In this document: piece after piece, positions 1-8,672 of the stretch
How the letters are laid out: every line of letters begins with the position of its first letter
Position numbering within the stretch: position 1 is the stretch's first letter
DNA from: Lachnospiraceae bacterium
Lineage (GTDB): Bacteria; Bacillota; Clostridia; Lachnospirales; Lachnospiraceae
Length of the DNA stretch: 64,000 nt
Assembly: GCA_910576125.1 (NCBI GenBank)
Contig: CAJTHM010000013.1
Location: forward strand, 1 to 64,000
Direction of reading: 5' to 3'
Notes under the pieces: model-generated
What the model saw: only the letters and a program-made list of their open reading frames with translations
Database searches by the model: none
What the model was told of the DNA's origin: nothing
Program-made: the position numbers and the translations under genes

Positions 1-23
1 CCAGAAACGCCGATTTTATGCGG

Positions 24-56
24 TTTCCCGGGCACAAAAAAAGAACCGTCCCCAAG
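24..56. repeat. REP-like GGGGACGGTTCT motif
   Basis: On the minus strand this reads GGGGACGGTTCT followed by a T-run. Short motifs of this type recur in many Firmicutes genomes as REP-like elements. Only one copy is visible here, so the assignment rests on recall of the motif. It lies just downstream of tRNA-Lys and could also help terminate it. Confidence 0.25.
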
Positions 57-87
57 GCTCATATGTCCTCAAAAACAGTCCTTCTAG

Positions 88-160
88 TGCGCCACCAGGG
101 GCTCGAACCCTGGACACCCTGATTAAGAGTCAGGTGCTCTACCAACTGAGCTAGTGGCGC
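88..160 (-). tRNA. tRNA-Lys (anticodon CTT)
   Basis: The minus strand folds into a full 73-nt cloverleaf. The acceptor stem is GCGCCAC/GTGGCGC with an A discriminator. The D-arm carries AGCTCAGTTGGTAGAGC, the anticodon stem is CCTGA/TCAGG around loop CTCTTAA (anticodon CTT, decoding AAG), and the T-arm carries GTTCGAGCC. CCA is not encoded. It is a single gene, not part of a cluster. Confidence 0.95.
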
Positions 161-303
161 ATCTCTTATGTGCCGCACAGTTTTTACTGTCCGATATCTC
201 TCACAAGAACGAAATTAATTATATTACACTGCATTCAAAAATGCAAGCATTTTTTTAAAATTTTTTAAAAAAATTTAAAAAATTCTAATTTCCTACCTAT
301 TTC

Positions 304-978
304 CTACTTTCTCCCCTCCTTTTCCATGCGGCGTTTTCCCAGAAACAGCCGCAATATCAGCAGCAGTATCCCCGAACACAGCAATATCATGCCCACCGGC
401 GCGTATATCCTGGCCCTCTGCAGCGCCTCCATGGCATATTGGATTACCAGCGGCTCTCCCATAGCATCCACTTCCTCCCGGGAGTATCCCATGACATCCA
501 CCATATATTCCGACAGCAGATACGGAAGCCTGCCTTTCGCTTTCGTCACATATCCCTCTACGGGCACCGGGGAAGAGGGTCTGATTCCGCTCTCCGCGTA
601 CTGCCATGTCTCCTCCCAGAGCTGTTCCATATCGTCATACTGCTTCTCGGGAACGCTCAGTATCATCATACCATCCCCGCAGGGCAGGGCATAATAGTAG
701 GCACTGACATTTGTATCCTCAAAATCCGACAGATTCGCGAAGCAGTCATAGACATAGGGCACCTTCCCTGTCACGTGCATCCCCTCTTTCGCGCCGCCGT
801 TTTCCATCAGATACTCCACATCATATCCGCGCTTCAGAGTTATCCAGAAATTCCTGACGTTGCCCGACAGCAGGCCAAATCCCGTTATGCACAGGCCCCC
901 GATCACGAACCACACCAGCATCTTTGCCAGGTCCTGTTTCCAGCCCTCTTTCCAATTGCCTCTCGCGCCTGTAATCAT
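304..978 (-). CDS. two-TM membrane protein of unknown function
   Basis: A protein of about 224 residues with a hydrophobic segment near the N-terminus (around MLVWFVIGGLCITGFGLL) and another near the C-terminus (APVGMILLCSGILLLILRLFL) followed by a basic tail. The soluble middle of about 140 residues would face one side of the membrane. I do not recognise the family with certainty; the layout resembles Clostridia DUF6709-type proteins. The start at 978 is chosen because a GGGGGGAG ribosome binding site lies just upstream; the frame is open to 1068 and 1029 is another possible ATG. It follows the membrane-anchored gene ending at 1077 on the same strand, so the two are probably cotranscribed. 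Confidence 0.7.
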   Translation of the reverse strand: MITGARGNWKEGWKQDLAKMLVWFVIGGLCITGFGLLSGNVRNFWITLKRGYDVEYLMENGGAKEGMHVTGKVPYVYDCFANLSDFEDTNVSAYYYALPCGDGMMILSVPEKQYDDMEQLWEETWQYAESGIRPSSPVPVEGYVTKAKGRLPYLLSEYMVDVMGYSREEVDAMGEPLVIQYAMEALQRARIYAPVGMILLCSGILLLILRLFLGKRRMEKEGRK

Positions 979-1076
979 TCTCTCCCCCCTGACCGTCCTC
1001 CCGGCTTCCATTTCCATGTCCGAAAACATACTTCTTTCGGCTCCCCTCTCCGCAAGTCCAAAACACATTTATAGTT

Positions 1077-2000
1077 TCAGCCAAAGGTCTCCTGTATCCA
1101 GGCGCGGATTTTGGACAGCGTCTCTATCGTCTCCTGGTTCACCAGATTCGCGGGCACCGATATCGTCCCCTCATCTGACTGCGTCAGGGTCATAGAAAGG
1201 CTTTTCAGGCCCTGCAGATTCTCCCAGGGCAGCCAGTCCCCCAACAGGGAAAGCAATCTGTCCCCCCGGGCCAGAACTTCAGGAAGATTCTTTATCTGAA
1301 GCCGCATCCTCGTCGCAGCCCCATCCCTTTCTTCCTCTGCCACGTCGAACCCCAGCACAATCTGCTCTGTCTCCAGCGCGAACCGGCATCCGTCTGCCAA
1401 TTCCTCTCTGGACATGACAGCCAGCATCAGGAAATACCCTTTTGCTGTAATACTCCTGTCCGCCCCAGACAGCCGGAAACGGTCAAGCCCGCTTATCTCC
1501 ACGCCGAAGAGTTGTTCTGCCTGCTCCAGCGTCATATACTGCGTCTCCTCCTGGCCGGGCATCAGATATTCCAGTAGACCGAACTGCCCTGTCAGATTGC
1601 TGCGGATGGCATTGTACAGTATCGTCTCATTTATGACACTCATGTCATTGCTTAGATAAAATTCAAGCAGAGGCTCTTCCTCCCCATCCGGGTATATCAT
1701 CAGGTGAACCTTGTCCTCCACCGCGGCTCCCCTGACGGAAAGCCGGTACACCGCCTCCTCACGCAGCCCTGTCAGCCTTGCCAGCGTGCCGAACATCTCT
1801 TTCTGCTCCTCTGGCACCCTTTCCCTGTCAAGCTCCACCTCTATCTCAAAGGAACTGTAGGGCAGCGCCATTCTATCCCGCAGGATTTTCGCCGCTTTCC
1901 ATGCCGGATACAGATAAAGTCCGGCGCCCGCGATGACCGCAGCCAGCAGGAAAAGCATTACCCGCAGGGCATATCTCTTTTTTCTTCTTTTCTTTCTCAT
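1077..2000 (-). CDS. membrane-anchored protein of unknown function
   Basis: A 307-residue protein that opens with a very basic stretch (MRKKRRKKRYALR) and one transmembrane segment (about residues 14-30), then an extracytoplasmic domain of about 275 residues with no Cys pattern or catalytic motif that I recognise. The topology is N-in with a large outside domain, the shape of many Clostridia wall-proximal proteins. It shares a strand and probably a transcript with the two-TM gene downstream. No function is proposed. Confidence 0.75.
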   Translation of the reverse strand: MRKKRRKKRYALRVMLFLLAAVIAGAGLYLYPAWKAAKILRDRMALPYSSFEIEVELDRERVPEEQKEMFGTLARLTGLREEAVYRLSVRGAAVEDKVHLMIYPDGEEEPLLEFYLSNDMSVINETILYNAIRSNLTGQFGLLEYLMPGQEETQYMTLEQAEQLFGVEISGLDRFRLSGADRSITAKGYFLMLAVMSREELADGCRFALETEQIVLGFDVAEEERDGAATRMRLQIKNLPEVLARGDRLLSLLGDWLPWENLQGLKSLSMTLTQSDEGTISVPANLVNQETIETLSKIRAWIQETFG

Positions 2001-2070
2001 AACCTGATTCTCTTTCTGCTCCTGTCTGTATCAAGATTCCATGGCCAAAAATGTTTTCCCGGACAGGCAG

Positions 2071-3273
2071 TCAGCGTTCGCTGACCACCTGGAAAATGTA
2101 AAATTTCAAATAATAGGACTGATCCGCCGCCCAGAGGATGGGATGGTCAGGCCCCTGTGTGCTGAATTCCACCTGCCGCAGCCGTCTGTGGGCGCCCGAG
2201 GCCGCCTCTCTGATGGTCTTGGCAAAAAGCTCAGGCTCCATGAAATGGGAGCAGGAGCAGGTGGCCAGAAAGCCGCCGTCCCGCACCAGCTTCATGCCCC
2301 GCAGATTGATCTCCCGGTATCCTTTCACCGCGTTTTTCACGGAATTGCGTGATTTCGTAAATGCAGGAGGATCCAGGATGACCACGTCGAACCGTTCCCC
2401 TCCCTGCTCCAGCCGGGGCAACAGTTCGAACACATCCGCGCACTCGAAACGCACCTTTTCCTCCAGATGGTTCAGCTTCGCATTCTCCCGGGCCTGCTCC
2501 ACGGCAAGCCCGGAAGCGTCCACCCCCAGTACGCTCTCCGCCCCCGCCGCCCCGGCGTTCAGGGCAAAGGAGCCCGTATGGGTGAAACAGTCCAGCACAC
2601 TTTTCCCCTTACAGAGCCTGCCCACTGCTGCCCTGTTGTTCTTCTGGTCCAGGAAAAATCCCGTCTTCTGCCCGTCCTCCACATCCACGATATATCTTAC
2701 GCCGTTTTCCACAATCTCTACTTTGGTGTCAAAGGGCTCCCCCAGAAATCCCTTGACCCGCTCCATTCCCTCCTGCAGGCGCACCTTGGCATCGCTTCTC
2801 TCATAGACTCCCCGGATATTGATTCCGTCCTCTGCCAGCACCCTTTTCAGCGCATCCACGATAGTCTCTTTCCATCTGTCTATCCCCAGCGCCAGGGACT
2901 CCACCACCAGCACATCGGCGAATTTGTCCACCACGATTCCCGGCAGGAAATCCGCCTCGCCGAATATCAGACGACAACTGGAGGTGTCGATGGTCTGCCT
3001 GCGGTATTCCCAGGCATCCCTCACCCGCCCCTCTATGAAAGCCTCATCTATCAGGACATCCTTTTTCCGGGACAGCATACGCACAGTTATCTTGGATTTC
3101 GTGTTGATATAGCCCGCCCCCATACAATAGCCGTCAAAATCGTGGACCTCCACTACGTCTCCGTTCTCGAAATCCCCTGTGACGGAGGCAATCTCGTTGT
3201 CGTACACCCACATGCCGCCGGCTTTCAGGGTACGGCCCTCCCCCTTTTTCAATGTCACAATCGTTTGATACAT
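2071..3273 (-). CDS. rlmI: RlmI-type 23S rRNA (cytosine-5) methyltransferase
   Basis: A class I SAM-dependent RNA methyltransferase of 400 residues, the family length. An N-terminal PUA-like domain (residues 1-80) is followed by a linker and a Rossmann methyltransferase domain. Visible motifs are FFLDQ (207-211), the SAM-binding LDCFTHTGSF (227-236), the acidic VLGVDAS strand, the DPPAF catalytic loop (301-305) and the CSCSHF segment (339-344), whose Cys fits the m5C mechanism. The E. coli family member methylates C1962 of 23S rRNA; target identity here is inferred. The start at 3273 is chosen for its AAGGGGGAACT ribosome binding site; the frame is open further upstream but without a good site. 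Confidence 0.88.
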   Translation of the reverse strand: MYQTIVTLKKGEGRTLKAGGMWVYDNEIASVTGDFENGDVVEVHDFDGYCMGAGYINTKSKITVRMLSRKKDVLIDEAFIEGRVRDAWEYRRQTIDTSSCRLIFGEADFLPGIVVDKFADVLVVESLALGIDRWKETIVDALKRVLAEDGINIRGVYERSDAKVRLQEGMERVKGFLGEPFDTKVEIVENGVRYIVDVEDGQKTGFFLDQKNNRAAVGRLCKGKSVLDCFTHTGSFALNAGAAGAESVLGVDASGLAVEQARENAKLNHLEEKVRFECADVFELLPRLEQGGERFDVVILDPPAFTKSRNSVKNAVKGYREINLRGMKLVRDGGFLATCSCSHFMEPELFAKTIREAASGAHRRLRQVEFSTQGPDHPILWAADQSYYLKFYIFQVVSER

Positions 3274-3341
3274 AGTTCCCCCTTGCCCGCACTCGGCGGC
3301 TTCCTCCGAACTTTTCTGCTTTTCAGTATAGCACAAAAGCA

Positions 3342-3387
3342 GAAAAAAGCAAATCCGGCAAGAGAATATCCCTTATCCTCTTGCCGG
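3342..3387 (-). terminator. rho-independent terminator after the REC-FAD gene
   Basis: A 10-bp stem CCGGCAAGAG/CTCTTGCCGG with a 13-nt loop is followed on the minus strand by a TTTGCTTTTTT tract. It lies 33 bp past the stop of the REC-FAD chimera and upstream of the methyltransferase, so it should separate the two. Confidence 0.8.
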
Positions 3388-3419
3388 CTGCTTTTTGATT
3401 ATAATTTGTATTCTCCGTC

Positions 3420-5279
3420 CTATACCGATACGCCGACTTCCTCCAGCCTTTTCTGTACGGCCCTCACATCCAAATTCCGCGGCATACAGCCCGAGGCAGC
3501 GCAGATAGCCGCCGCAATCCCCACAGCCTGTCCCATGTTCGCGCAAATCGGCATCACCCTGTAGTTGGAATGCGCCATATGGGTACCGCTGATATTTCTT
3601 CCCGCAAGGTAGAGATTGTCCACCTTTTTGGGCACGAAACAGCCATAGGGAATGGTATAGCCCCGGGGCTGGGCAAAACCTTTCTGCACGCCTGTCTCGT
3701 CCAGTCCGTCCCCGGTCATATTGTGGACATCGAAATTAAAGTGCGCCCTGGTCACCACCCAGTCCGGAAAGACTCTGGCTGAGACGATGTCCTCCTGACC
3801 CAGCACATACTCCCCCTCAAAGTGCCTGGTCTCCCGCACGCCGATCAGGGAAGCGGAGCTGATCAGATAGCATTCCTCAAATCCCGGCACGAACTTTCGC
3901 AGGAAATCCACGATACTGTCCATCTGCTTTCTGCATACAATGGTGGCTTTTGTCAAATCCTCCGCCTTTGTGCCGTCAATTCCGATGCAGTTGGTCATGT
4001 TACAGGTGACCACGCCGGGGAGCGTTGTGCGGTACAGCAATACATGTCCTGCCGGAAAGGGCAGATTTTCCCGTCCGATCTGCTGGATGTCACCGGCGGG
4101 AATTTCAAGGTGATCTTCGAAAAAGCCCGGGAAGACGCCTCTGTCCACATCCACCCCCGCCACCTTGAACATAATCGTGGCCGGCTGCATCCTGCCGTCC
4201 GATTCCCGGCCCAGGCAGAAAGGAACTCCCGCCCGGGCCGCAATGTCGCCGTCTCCGCTGGCGTCTATGACGATTTTGCCATAAATGACGCCTCTGCCGG
4301 ATTTGTTCTCCACAATGATGCCGCGAATACAGTTTCCCTCCATCACCGGCCCACAGGCAAACGTATACAGCATCAGCCTGACGCCTGCCTCCTCCAGCAT
4401 TTCCAGCAATACAGTCTTGAGGCGCTCGGGATTGATGATATGCCGGTTCTCCGAAGATTTTATATCGGCAGAGTGTTTTAACAGTTCTTCATAAAAACCT
4501 CCTTTTGTGTTTCCCGTCCAATGGCTCATCAGCCCCTCCGTGGCGATTCCCCCCACGTTGCCCATCTGCTCCACCAGCACCACAGACGCTCCCTCCCGCG
4601 CCGCCGCAATTGCGGCGGAGACGCCTGCGGGCCCGGAGCCTGCCACCACTACGTCCGCTTTGGCGATTATGGGGCATTCAATGGATTTATCCGCCTCCAG
4701 GGTACTGCCGACCATCATTTCCATGAAAGCCCAGGAGCCCAGACGGTTTTCCACCACCAGGAAATAATTGGGCCCGTTATAGTGAATCCGGAAGTGAATC
4801 CGCTCCAGTTCCCTGTCGATTTCTCCCGCATCCCACACATTCTTTAGCGCATACCTGGAAAAGCTGTTCCTTTGTTCGTTCTCCAGCTTTCTCAGGTTCT
4901 CCTGCTCCCTTTCGATAATGCTTCTGGCCCGATCCAGAACTCTCAGGATGCCCTCCTGTGAGATATCCGCCTTAATGATGTAATCCAGCGCACCGTGTCT
5001 GATGGCCTCACTGGCATAGGCAAAATCCTGATGGCAGGTCAGGAGCACATATTTGGTCAATGGCATCGTCCTCTGCAGAATCCGAATCAGCTCCAGCCCA
5101 TCCATCACAGGCATGGTAATATCCGTAATCACGATGTCCAACTGCAGCTGCCTGCAAAGCTGCAGAGCGGTTCTGCCATTGGCTGCCTCCCCAATGATTT
5201 CATACCCATGCTCCGCCAGGCGCATTGTCCTTATTTCATCCCGAATCGGAATCTCGTCATCCACTACAATGACTTTCAT
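3420..5279 (-). CDS. response-regulator receiver domain fused to FAD-dependent oxidoreductase
   Basis: A 619-residue open frame with two unrelated parts. Residues 1-125 are a YesN-type receiver domain with acidic pair D7/D8, phospho-acceptor D53 (ITDITMP), T81 and K103. Residues 125-180 look like the helical linker of YesN regulators, but the AraC-type DNA-binding domain that should follow is absent. From about residue 190 a FAD_oxidored-family domain begins, with the GSGPAG dinucleotide fold at 214-219, the VVLVEQMGNVGGIATEG stretch, a DASGDGDIAARAGVPF motif and the C-terminal LYLAGRNISG segment. Start 5279 has an AGGGAAC site. An internal ATG exists near the junction but with a weak binding site. 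The part before the FAD fold is shorter than usual. This is probably a recombination product that joined two neighbouring sugar-locus genes; a real signalling fusion is less likely. Confidence 0.8.
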   Translation of the reverse strand: MKVIVVDDEIPIRDEIRTMRLAEHGYEIIGEAANGRTALQLCRQLQLDIVITDITMPVMDGLELIRILQRTMPLTKYVLLTCHQDFAYASEAIRHGALDYIIKADISQEGILRVLDRARSIIEREQENLRKLENEQRNSFSRYALKNVWDAGEIDRELERIHFRIHYNGPNYFLVVENRLGSWAFMEMMVGSTLEADKSIECPIIAKADVVVAGSGPAGVSAAIAAAREGASVVLVEQMGNVGGIATEGLMSHWTGNTKGGFYEELLKHSADIKSSENRHIINPERLKTVLLEMLEEAGVRLMLYTFACGPVMEGNCIRGIIVENKSGRGVIYGKIVIDASGDGDIAARAGVPFCLGRESDGRMQPATIMFKVAGVDVDRGVFPGFFEDHLEIPAGDIQQIGRENLPFPAGHVLLYRTTLPGVVTCNMTNCIGIDGTKAEDLTKATIVCRKQMDSIVDFLRKFVPGFEECYLISSASLIGVRETRHFEGEYVLGQEDIVSARVFPDWVVTRAHFNFDVHNMTGDGLDETGVQKGFAQPRGYTIPYGCFVPKKVDNLYLAGRNISGTHMAHSNYRVMPICANMGQAVGIAAAICAASGCMPRNLDVRAVQKRLEEVGVSV

Positions 5280-5286
5280 GCGTTCC

Positions 5287-5706
5287 CTATACCCTTTCTC
5301 CAATCCCATACCATCCTTTCATGGCAGATCTCGCTGCCGCCTGCCTCCCGGAGGTCACATTGCCTATCTCCCTTGCCGCATGGCGGCGCCTGCCCGTCCT
5401 TATCCTCTCCCTTATCTCGTCGGTCGTCACAATCCTTTCCCTGTGCCTCGCCCGGGCACCGACTTTCCCTCTTCGCGGCTGTGCGCTCGTTGTATTCGTT
5501 CTCCCTTTTCTCAGCAGGCTTCTGGTCGGTGGATGGGGCAGGAACGTGTTCAAGCTGTCGTTGTCCGGGATGCTCTTCAGCCGTGCGTTCTTATCTGTGA
5601 GGAACCTGTTGCTCTCCTTCAGCGGCGCGTTCTCTTTCTCCTGCGCCGCCACCTTCTCCTCCAGCCTGTGAACTTTCTCGCCCGACTCTGCCTTAATCCT
5701 TGCCAT
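5287..5706 (-). pseudogene. IS66-like transposase N-terminal remnant
   Basis: About 139 residues starting with a coiled-coil (RLEEKVAAQEKENAPLKESN), then a diverged version of the IS66 segment that normally reads as Asn/Ser/Pro-rich followed by a basic GKVGAQ-like stretch (here GKVGARARHRERI). The catalytic DDE core is missing and the end is unrelated sequence. A good AAGGAGG site precedes the ATG at 5706. It sits directly upstream of the REC-FAD chimera, which makes mobile-element recombination a likely cause of that fusion. The family assignment is from the coiled coil and the basic motif only. Confidence 0.5.
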
Positions 5707-5795
5707 TTGAACGCCTCCTTTGCTATCTATTATCATAGCACAGGACTGCATTTTGATTAACTATTTTTTGATTTTCCAGAATCTTTGTTTTTCTC

Positions 5796-5824
5796 TTGAC
5801 AAAATATCTTTTTTTATTTATTAT
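5796..5824 (+). promoter_or_regulatory. sigma-A promoter for the tRNA-Pro locus
   Basis: TTGACA at 5796-5801, a 17-bp spacer and TATTAT at 5819-5824 make a near-consensus promoter. Transcription would run first through the truncated tRNA copy and then through intact tRNA-Pro. Confidence 0.8.
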
Positions 5825-5849
5825 TGATATATTCCGTTTCAACAGCTGG

Positions 5850-5892
5850 CGGCGCGTGGCTCAGCTTGGTAGAGCGCTGCGTTCGGGACGTT
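5850..5892 (+). pseudogene. 5' half-copy of tRNA-Pro(CGG)
   Basis: These 43 bases match the first 43 of the intact tRNA-Pro that starts 70 bp downstream, with only two differences in the part compared (acceptor position 6 and the anticodon stem). Similarity stops just after the anticodon loop TTCGGGA; the variable loop, T-arm and 3' acceptor strand are replaced by unrelated sequence, so it cannot fold as a tRNA. It is consistent with a partial duplication or an attachment-site scar. Confidence 0.85.
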
Positions 5893-5919
5893 ACGGAACT
5901 GGTAAAAAATTTCATACTT

Positions 5920-5993
<74 letters not shown>

Positions 5994-6003
5994 TTTTTCC
6001 TTG

Positions 6004-6038
6004 AAAACATGGGCTTTTTTGAAAGTCCATGTTTTTTT
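6004..6038 (+). terminator. terminator after tRNA-Pro
   Basis: A 13-bp stem AAACATGGGCTTT/AAAGTCCATGTTT (one G-T pair) with loop TTTG is followed by a T-run. It lies 11 bp after the tRNA. Confidence 0.9.
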
Positions 6039-6039
6039 G

Positions 6040-6600
6040 TCGGTGATTTTTTGACGGTAATTAAGACGTGGAAAAGGTTATTTGGCGGTAATAAAGAGGG
6101 GCGAATAAGGAACCGGGAAAAGGTGCGTTCCAACAAAGTTCCAACAAAATTTTAGATAATGTATGCCAGAGGGGTTTTTAAAGGGGGATATGGGGGGCTG
6201 GGGGAAATACTGTCTGGAGTATCCGGGCGTGGTTTAAAGGGGAAATAGAGGGTCTTAAGAGGGGTTCCAACAGTTGGACGGAGACTGGACTTATATATGG
6301 ATAATCATGAGTTTGTTTCAAATGTTTCAACTTTTTTTGATATGGAAAATGTCTGTATTGGAATTGATACAGGCATTTTTATTTTTTATGTATGCTTCTC
6401 ATTTTGCTCTGAAATGAAAAGAGGGGTAAATGAGATATGTTTCAGAATGTGTTTCATAAATAGGAAAACCGCTCTATTGGGACAGTTTTAGTGTATGAAA
6501 AATGTATGATTGTTTCGTATGGGTAGGGTATAGCCTTTTGGGACTCTTTCTGAAATGAGGAAAATTTTTGGTATCTCACATTTATCAATCTTGTTGAGAA
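6040..6600. other. AT-rich stretch without a convincing gene
   Basis: About 560 bp between tRNA-Pro and the recombinase. It holds short direct repeats of TTCCAACA (near 6128, 6139 and 6265) and a 64-residue frame (6297-6491) with no homology I recognise and no clear ribosome binding site. The TTCCAACA repeats could be recombinase-binding or attachment sequences of the element, but this is only a guess. Confidence 0.4.
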
Positions 6601-6613
6601 AGGAGCAGACACT

Positions 6614-7189
6614 ATGAAGATTGGATATGTCAGAGTGAGTACAAAAGAACAGAATACGGCACGTCAGGAGGAAATCATGAAGTCATTGGGAGTGGATAAA
6701 GTGTACATTGACAGAATGAGCGGTAAGAATATGGAGAGGCCAGCCTTGCAGGAGATGATGGGATTTGTGCGTGAGGGCGATTCTGTAATCGTGGAGAGTA
6801 TTTCACGGTTTGCAAGGAATACAAAAGATTTACTTGAACTGACAGAGGAACTAAATAGTAAACGTGTTCAATTTATCTCACAAAAAGAAAACATTGACAC
6901 GGATACCCCGGCTGGGAAGTTTATGCTTACAATCTTTGGAGCGGTGGCAGAGTTGGAGAGGGAATACATAAGACAACGGCAAAAAGAGGGCATAGAAATT
7001 GCAAAGGAACAGGGGAAATACAAAGGCAGACCAGAAAAACAGCTTGATAACTTTGATGCTGTTTATGTACAATGGAAAAAGGGAGATATTACGGCGAAGT
7101 CTGCCAGTGAGCAGTTAGGAGTAAGCCGGAGTACATTTTACAGGAAAGTCAGCGAACATGAGGAAAACAGTACACCAATAGACTTTTGA
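6614..7189 (+). CDS. serine recombinase (resolvase/invertase family)
   Basis: A 191-residue site-specific recombinase. The N-terminal catalytic domain has the GYVRVSTKEQN motif with nucleophile S9, the SRFARNTKDLLEL segment, and AELEREYIRQRQKEGI leading into helix E. The C-terminal 45 residues form a resolvase HTH (ASEQLGVSRSTFYRKV). Length and layout match Tn3-resolvase/Pin proteins, which resolve cointegrates or invert DNA. A GAGAAAGGAGCAG site precedes the ATG. It is followed 14 bp later by the gene at 7204, probably cotranscribed. It is the only recombinase on the island, so it may be the mobility enzyme or just a passenger. Confidence 0.92.
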   Translation: MKIGYVRVSTKEQNTARQEEIMKSLGVDKVYIDRMSGKNMERPALQEMMGFVREGDSVIVESISRFARNTKDLLELTEELNSKRVQFISQKENIDTDTPAGKFMLTIFGAVAELEREYIRQRQKEGIEIAKEQGKYKGRPEKQLDNFDAVYVQWKKGDITAKSASEQLGVSRSTFYRKVSEHEENSTPIDF

Positions 7190-7203
7190 AAGGAGAACTT
7201 GAT

Positions 7204-7632
7204 ATGGAAAAGATAAACATCCTATGGTTAGATGGAGCATGTTGCGATCCGTTTTCGATGCGTATGCTTTATAAAATCAAGTCAGAGCCACGCATATATG
7301 TAGATGAGAATATGCGTGAATTAAAAAGAAGCGAGGTTGTCAACCTGGTAATGTCGGACTACTATAATGAAAAGAAATACAATCAGTGGCATAATGAGAG
7401 ACCCGGTATAAGCAGACAGGAACCACGTAAAGTATATGAGGTAGACCCGGAATATAAAGCGGCAGTTGATGAAGAGCGGATTTATATCCTGTACCTTATG
7501 GGTATAAGCATAGTAGCAATCTCAAAACTCTTTGAATATAGCAGACCTACTATATATAAGAAAATCAAACGATTCGAGGAAGTAAGGCTACAGGAATTTT
7601 TGCCTTTCCGGCAACAGGGGTTTACACTTTGA
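7204..7632 (+). CDS. protein of unknown function with C-terminal HTH
   Basis: A 142-residue protein. The last third (LYLMGISIVAISKLFEYSRPTIYKKIKRFEE) is a resolvase-type helix-turn-helix, similar in layout to the HTH of the upstream recombinase. The N-terminal part (NILWLDGACCDPFSMRMLYKI) has no motif I know. The start at 7204 uses an AGGAG site 8 bp upstream. Being paired with the recombinase, it may be an accessory DNA-binding factor for recombination; this is inference from position and the HTH only. Confidence 0.7.
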   Translation: MEKINILWLDGACCDPFSMRMLYKIKSEPRIYVDENMRELKRSEVVNLVMSDYYNEKKYNQWHNERPGISRQEPRKVYEVDPEYKAAVDEERIYILYLMGISIVAISKLFEYSRPTIYKKIKRFEEVRLQEFLPFRQQGFTL

Positions 7633-7789
7633 CACCGCCACACTGGAATACAAGAGAAAATTTTAGCATACAGCCCCACATGCATTATATTTATTGTATG
7701 TAAGGGATGTCCAATCTAAGTATGGAGAAATTCAACATACATATGGACAAGGGAAGATGCACCCTAAAAGCGTCAGTGTATTTGGCAGA

Positions 7790-7837
7790 TGGACTATGTT
7801 TATTGTACATCATGTACTATGAGCATAGTCCATTTTT
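7790..7837 (+). terminator. terminator downstream of the recombinase pair
   Basis: A 9-bp outer stem TGGACTATG/CATAGTCCA encloses a second small hairpin (GTAC/GTAC) and is followed by TTTTT. It lies 160 bp past the stop of the gene at 7204. Confidence 0.65.
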
Positions 7838-7914
7838 GGTTATATCCCCTATTGAATGACATGTAACAATCCGGTACAATCCCCACCCATTTTAAAGGAA
7901 AGGGGGTGTACAAC

Positions 7915-8166
7915 ATGAAAGAAATGAAAAACTTAAGAAAGGAATTGAGCAAGATTGATGATATGGTTGACAGGATTGAGTTGAAGATTCACAATCTTGT
8001 GGGGCTTCTTGAACTGGTGTATCTGGGAACAAGGACACTGAATCATGTAGAAGATTCATATGAGTTGTGCAGTGTAATCCTTATGCAGAGTTATCTGGAA
8101 ACAATAGAAAAAACAGATATACAGGAACTGCATGAAAAGATTGACAATTTGAAAAAGCAACTCTGA
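7915..8166 (+). CDS. small coiled-coil protein of unknown function
   Basis: An 83-residue acidic/basic helical protein (MKEMKNLRKELSKIDDM start, EKIDNLKKQL end) with no transmembrane segment and no recognised family. The ATG at 7915 is preferred over a GTG 9 bp upstream because the GGAAAGGGGG site is correctly spaced only for the ATG. It is monocistronic and converges on the XRE regulator gene. Confidence 0.6.
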   Translation: MKEMKNLRKELSKIDDMVDRIELKIHNLVGLLELVYLGTRTLNHVEDSYELCSVILMQSYLETIEKTDIQELHEKIDNLKKQL

Positions 8167-8197
8167 CATAATGATTACAGAAAGGCGGTGGGAAAAA

Positions 8198-8239
8198 GGA
8201 ATGACAAAGGTATCTGATTTCAGTTACTTCTGTCATTCC
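8198..8239. terminator. bidirectional hairpin between convergent genes
   Basis: A 9-bp stem GGAATGACA/TGTCATTCC with a partly paired loop lies between the stop codons of the convergent genes ending at 8166 and 8233. The T-run is weak on both sides. Confidence 0.45.
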
Positions 8240-8526
8240 TGTAAACTCAACAAAAAAGATTGTAACAGCTGGTATTGTTTATCGTTCAGCATAGATACAT
8301 CAAGCAGTCTGACAGTATCAGCTTTATCAATGCCAAGCAGGTAATCGGCGGAACAGTGGTATAAATGTGCAAGCGATATGAGTATCTCGATGCTGGGCGT
8401 CCTCTCTCCGCTCTCATAGTTGGAAATGACGGAGGCAGACACACCGATAGAGGAAGCAACCTGTTTCTGTGAAAGATTTCGTAATATGCGCTGTTCCTGT
8501 AGCCGCTGGCCTAATCCATTTATCAT
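8233..8526 (-). CDS. XRE-family transcriptional regulator
   Basis: A 97-residue regulator with an N-terminal HTH_3 domain (QRLQEQRILRNLSQKQVASSIGVSASVISNYESGERTPSIEILISLA) and a short C-terminal tail of the kind seen in phage and ICE repressors. The start at 8526 has an ideal GGAGGTACTCAT site. It diverges from the lipoprotein operon at 8673, so the 147-bp gap probably holds an operator through which it controls that operon and itself. Confidence 0.88.
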   Translation of the reverse strand: MINGLGQRLQEQRILRNLSQKQVASSIGVSASVISNYESGERTPSIEILISLAHLYHCSADYLLGIDKADTVRLLDVSMLNDKQYQLLQSFLLSLQE

Positions 8527-8597
8527 ATGAGTACCTCCATGTAACGATTGTACGTGATATCGATATGCTATAGGATATGGAAGATTTGCTAAAAGCA

Positions 8598-8626
8598 TTG
8601 TAAAGTATGCGGAAAGATGATATAAT
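8598..8626 (+). promoter_or_regulatory. promoter of the island lipoprotein operon
   Basis: TTGTAA at 8598-8603, a 17-bp spacer and a perfect TATAAT at 8621-8626, 47 bp before the first gene. The region upstream toward the divergent XRE gene has the partial palindrome GATATCGATATGC (8556-8568), a candidate operator. Confidence 0.7.
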
Positions 8627-8672
8627 GATTAAGTCGTTTTGTGCGGAGACAAAGGAGAAAGGAGTTTAATCA

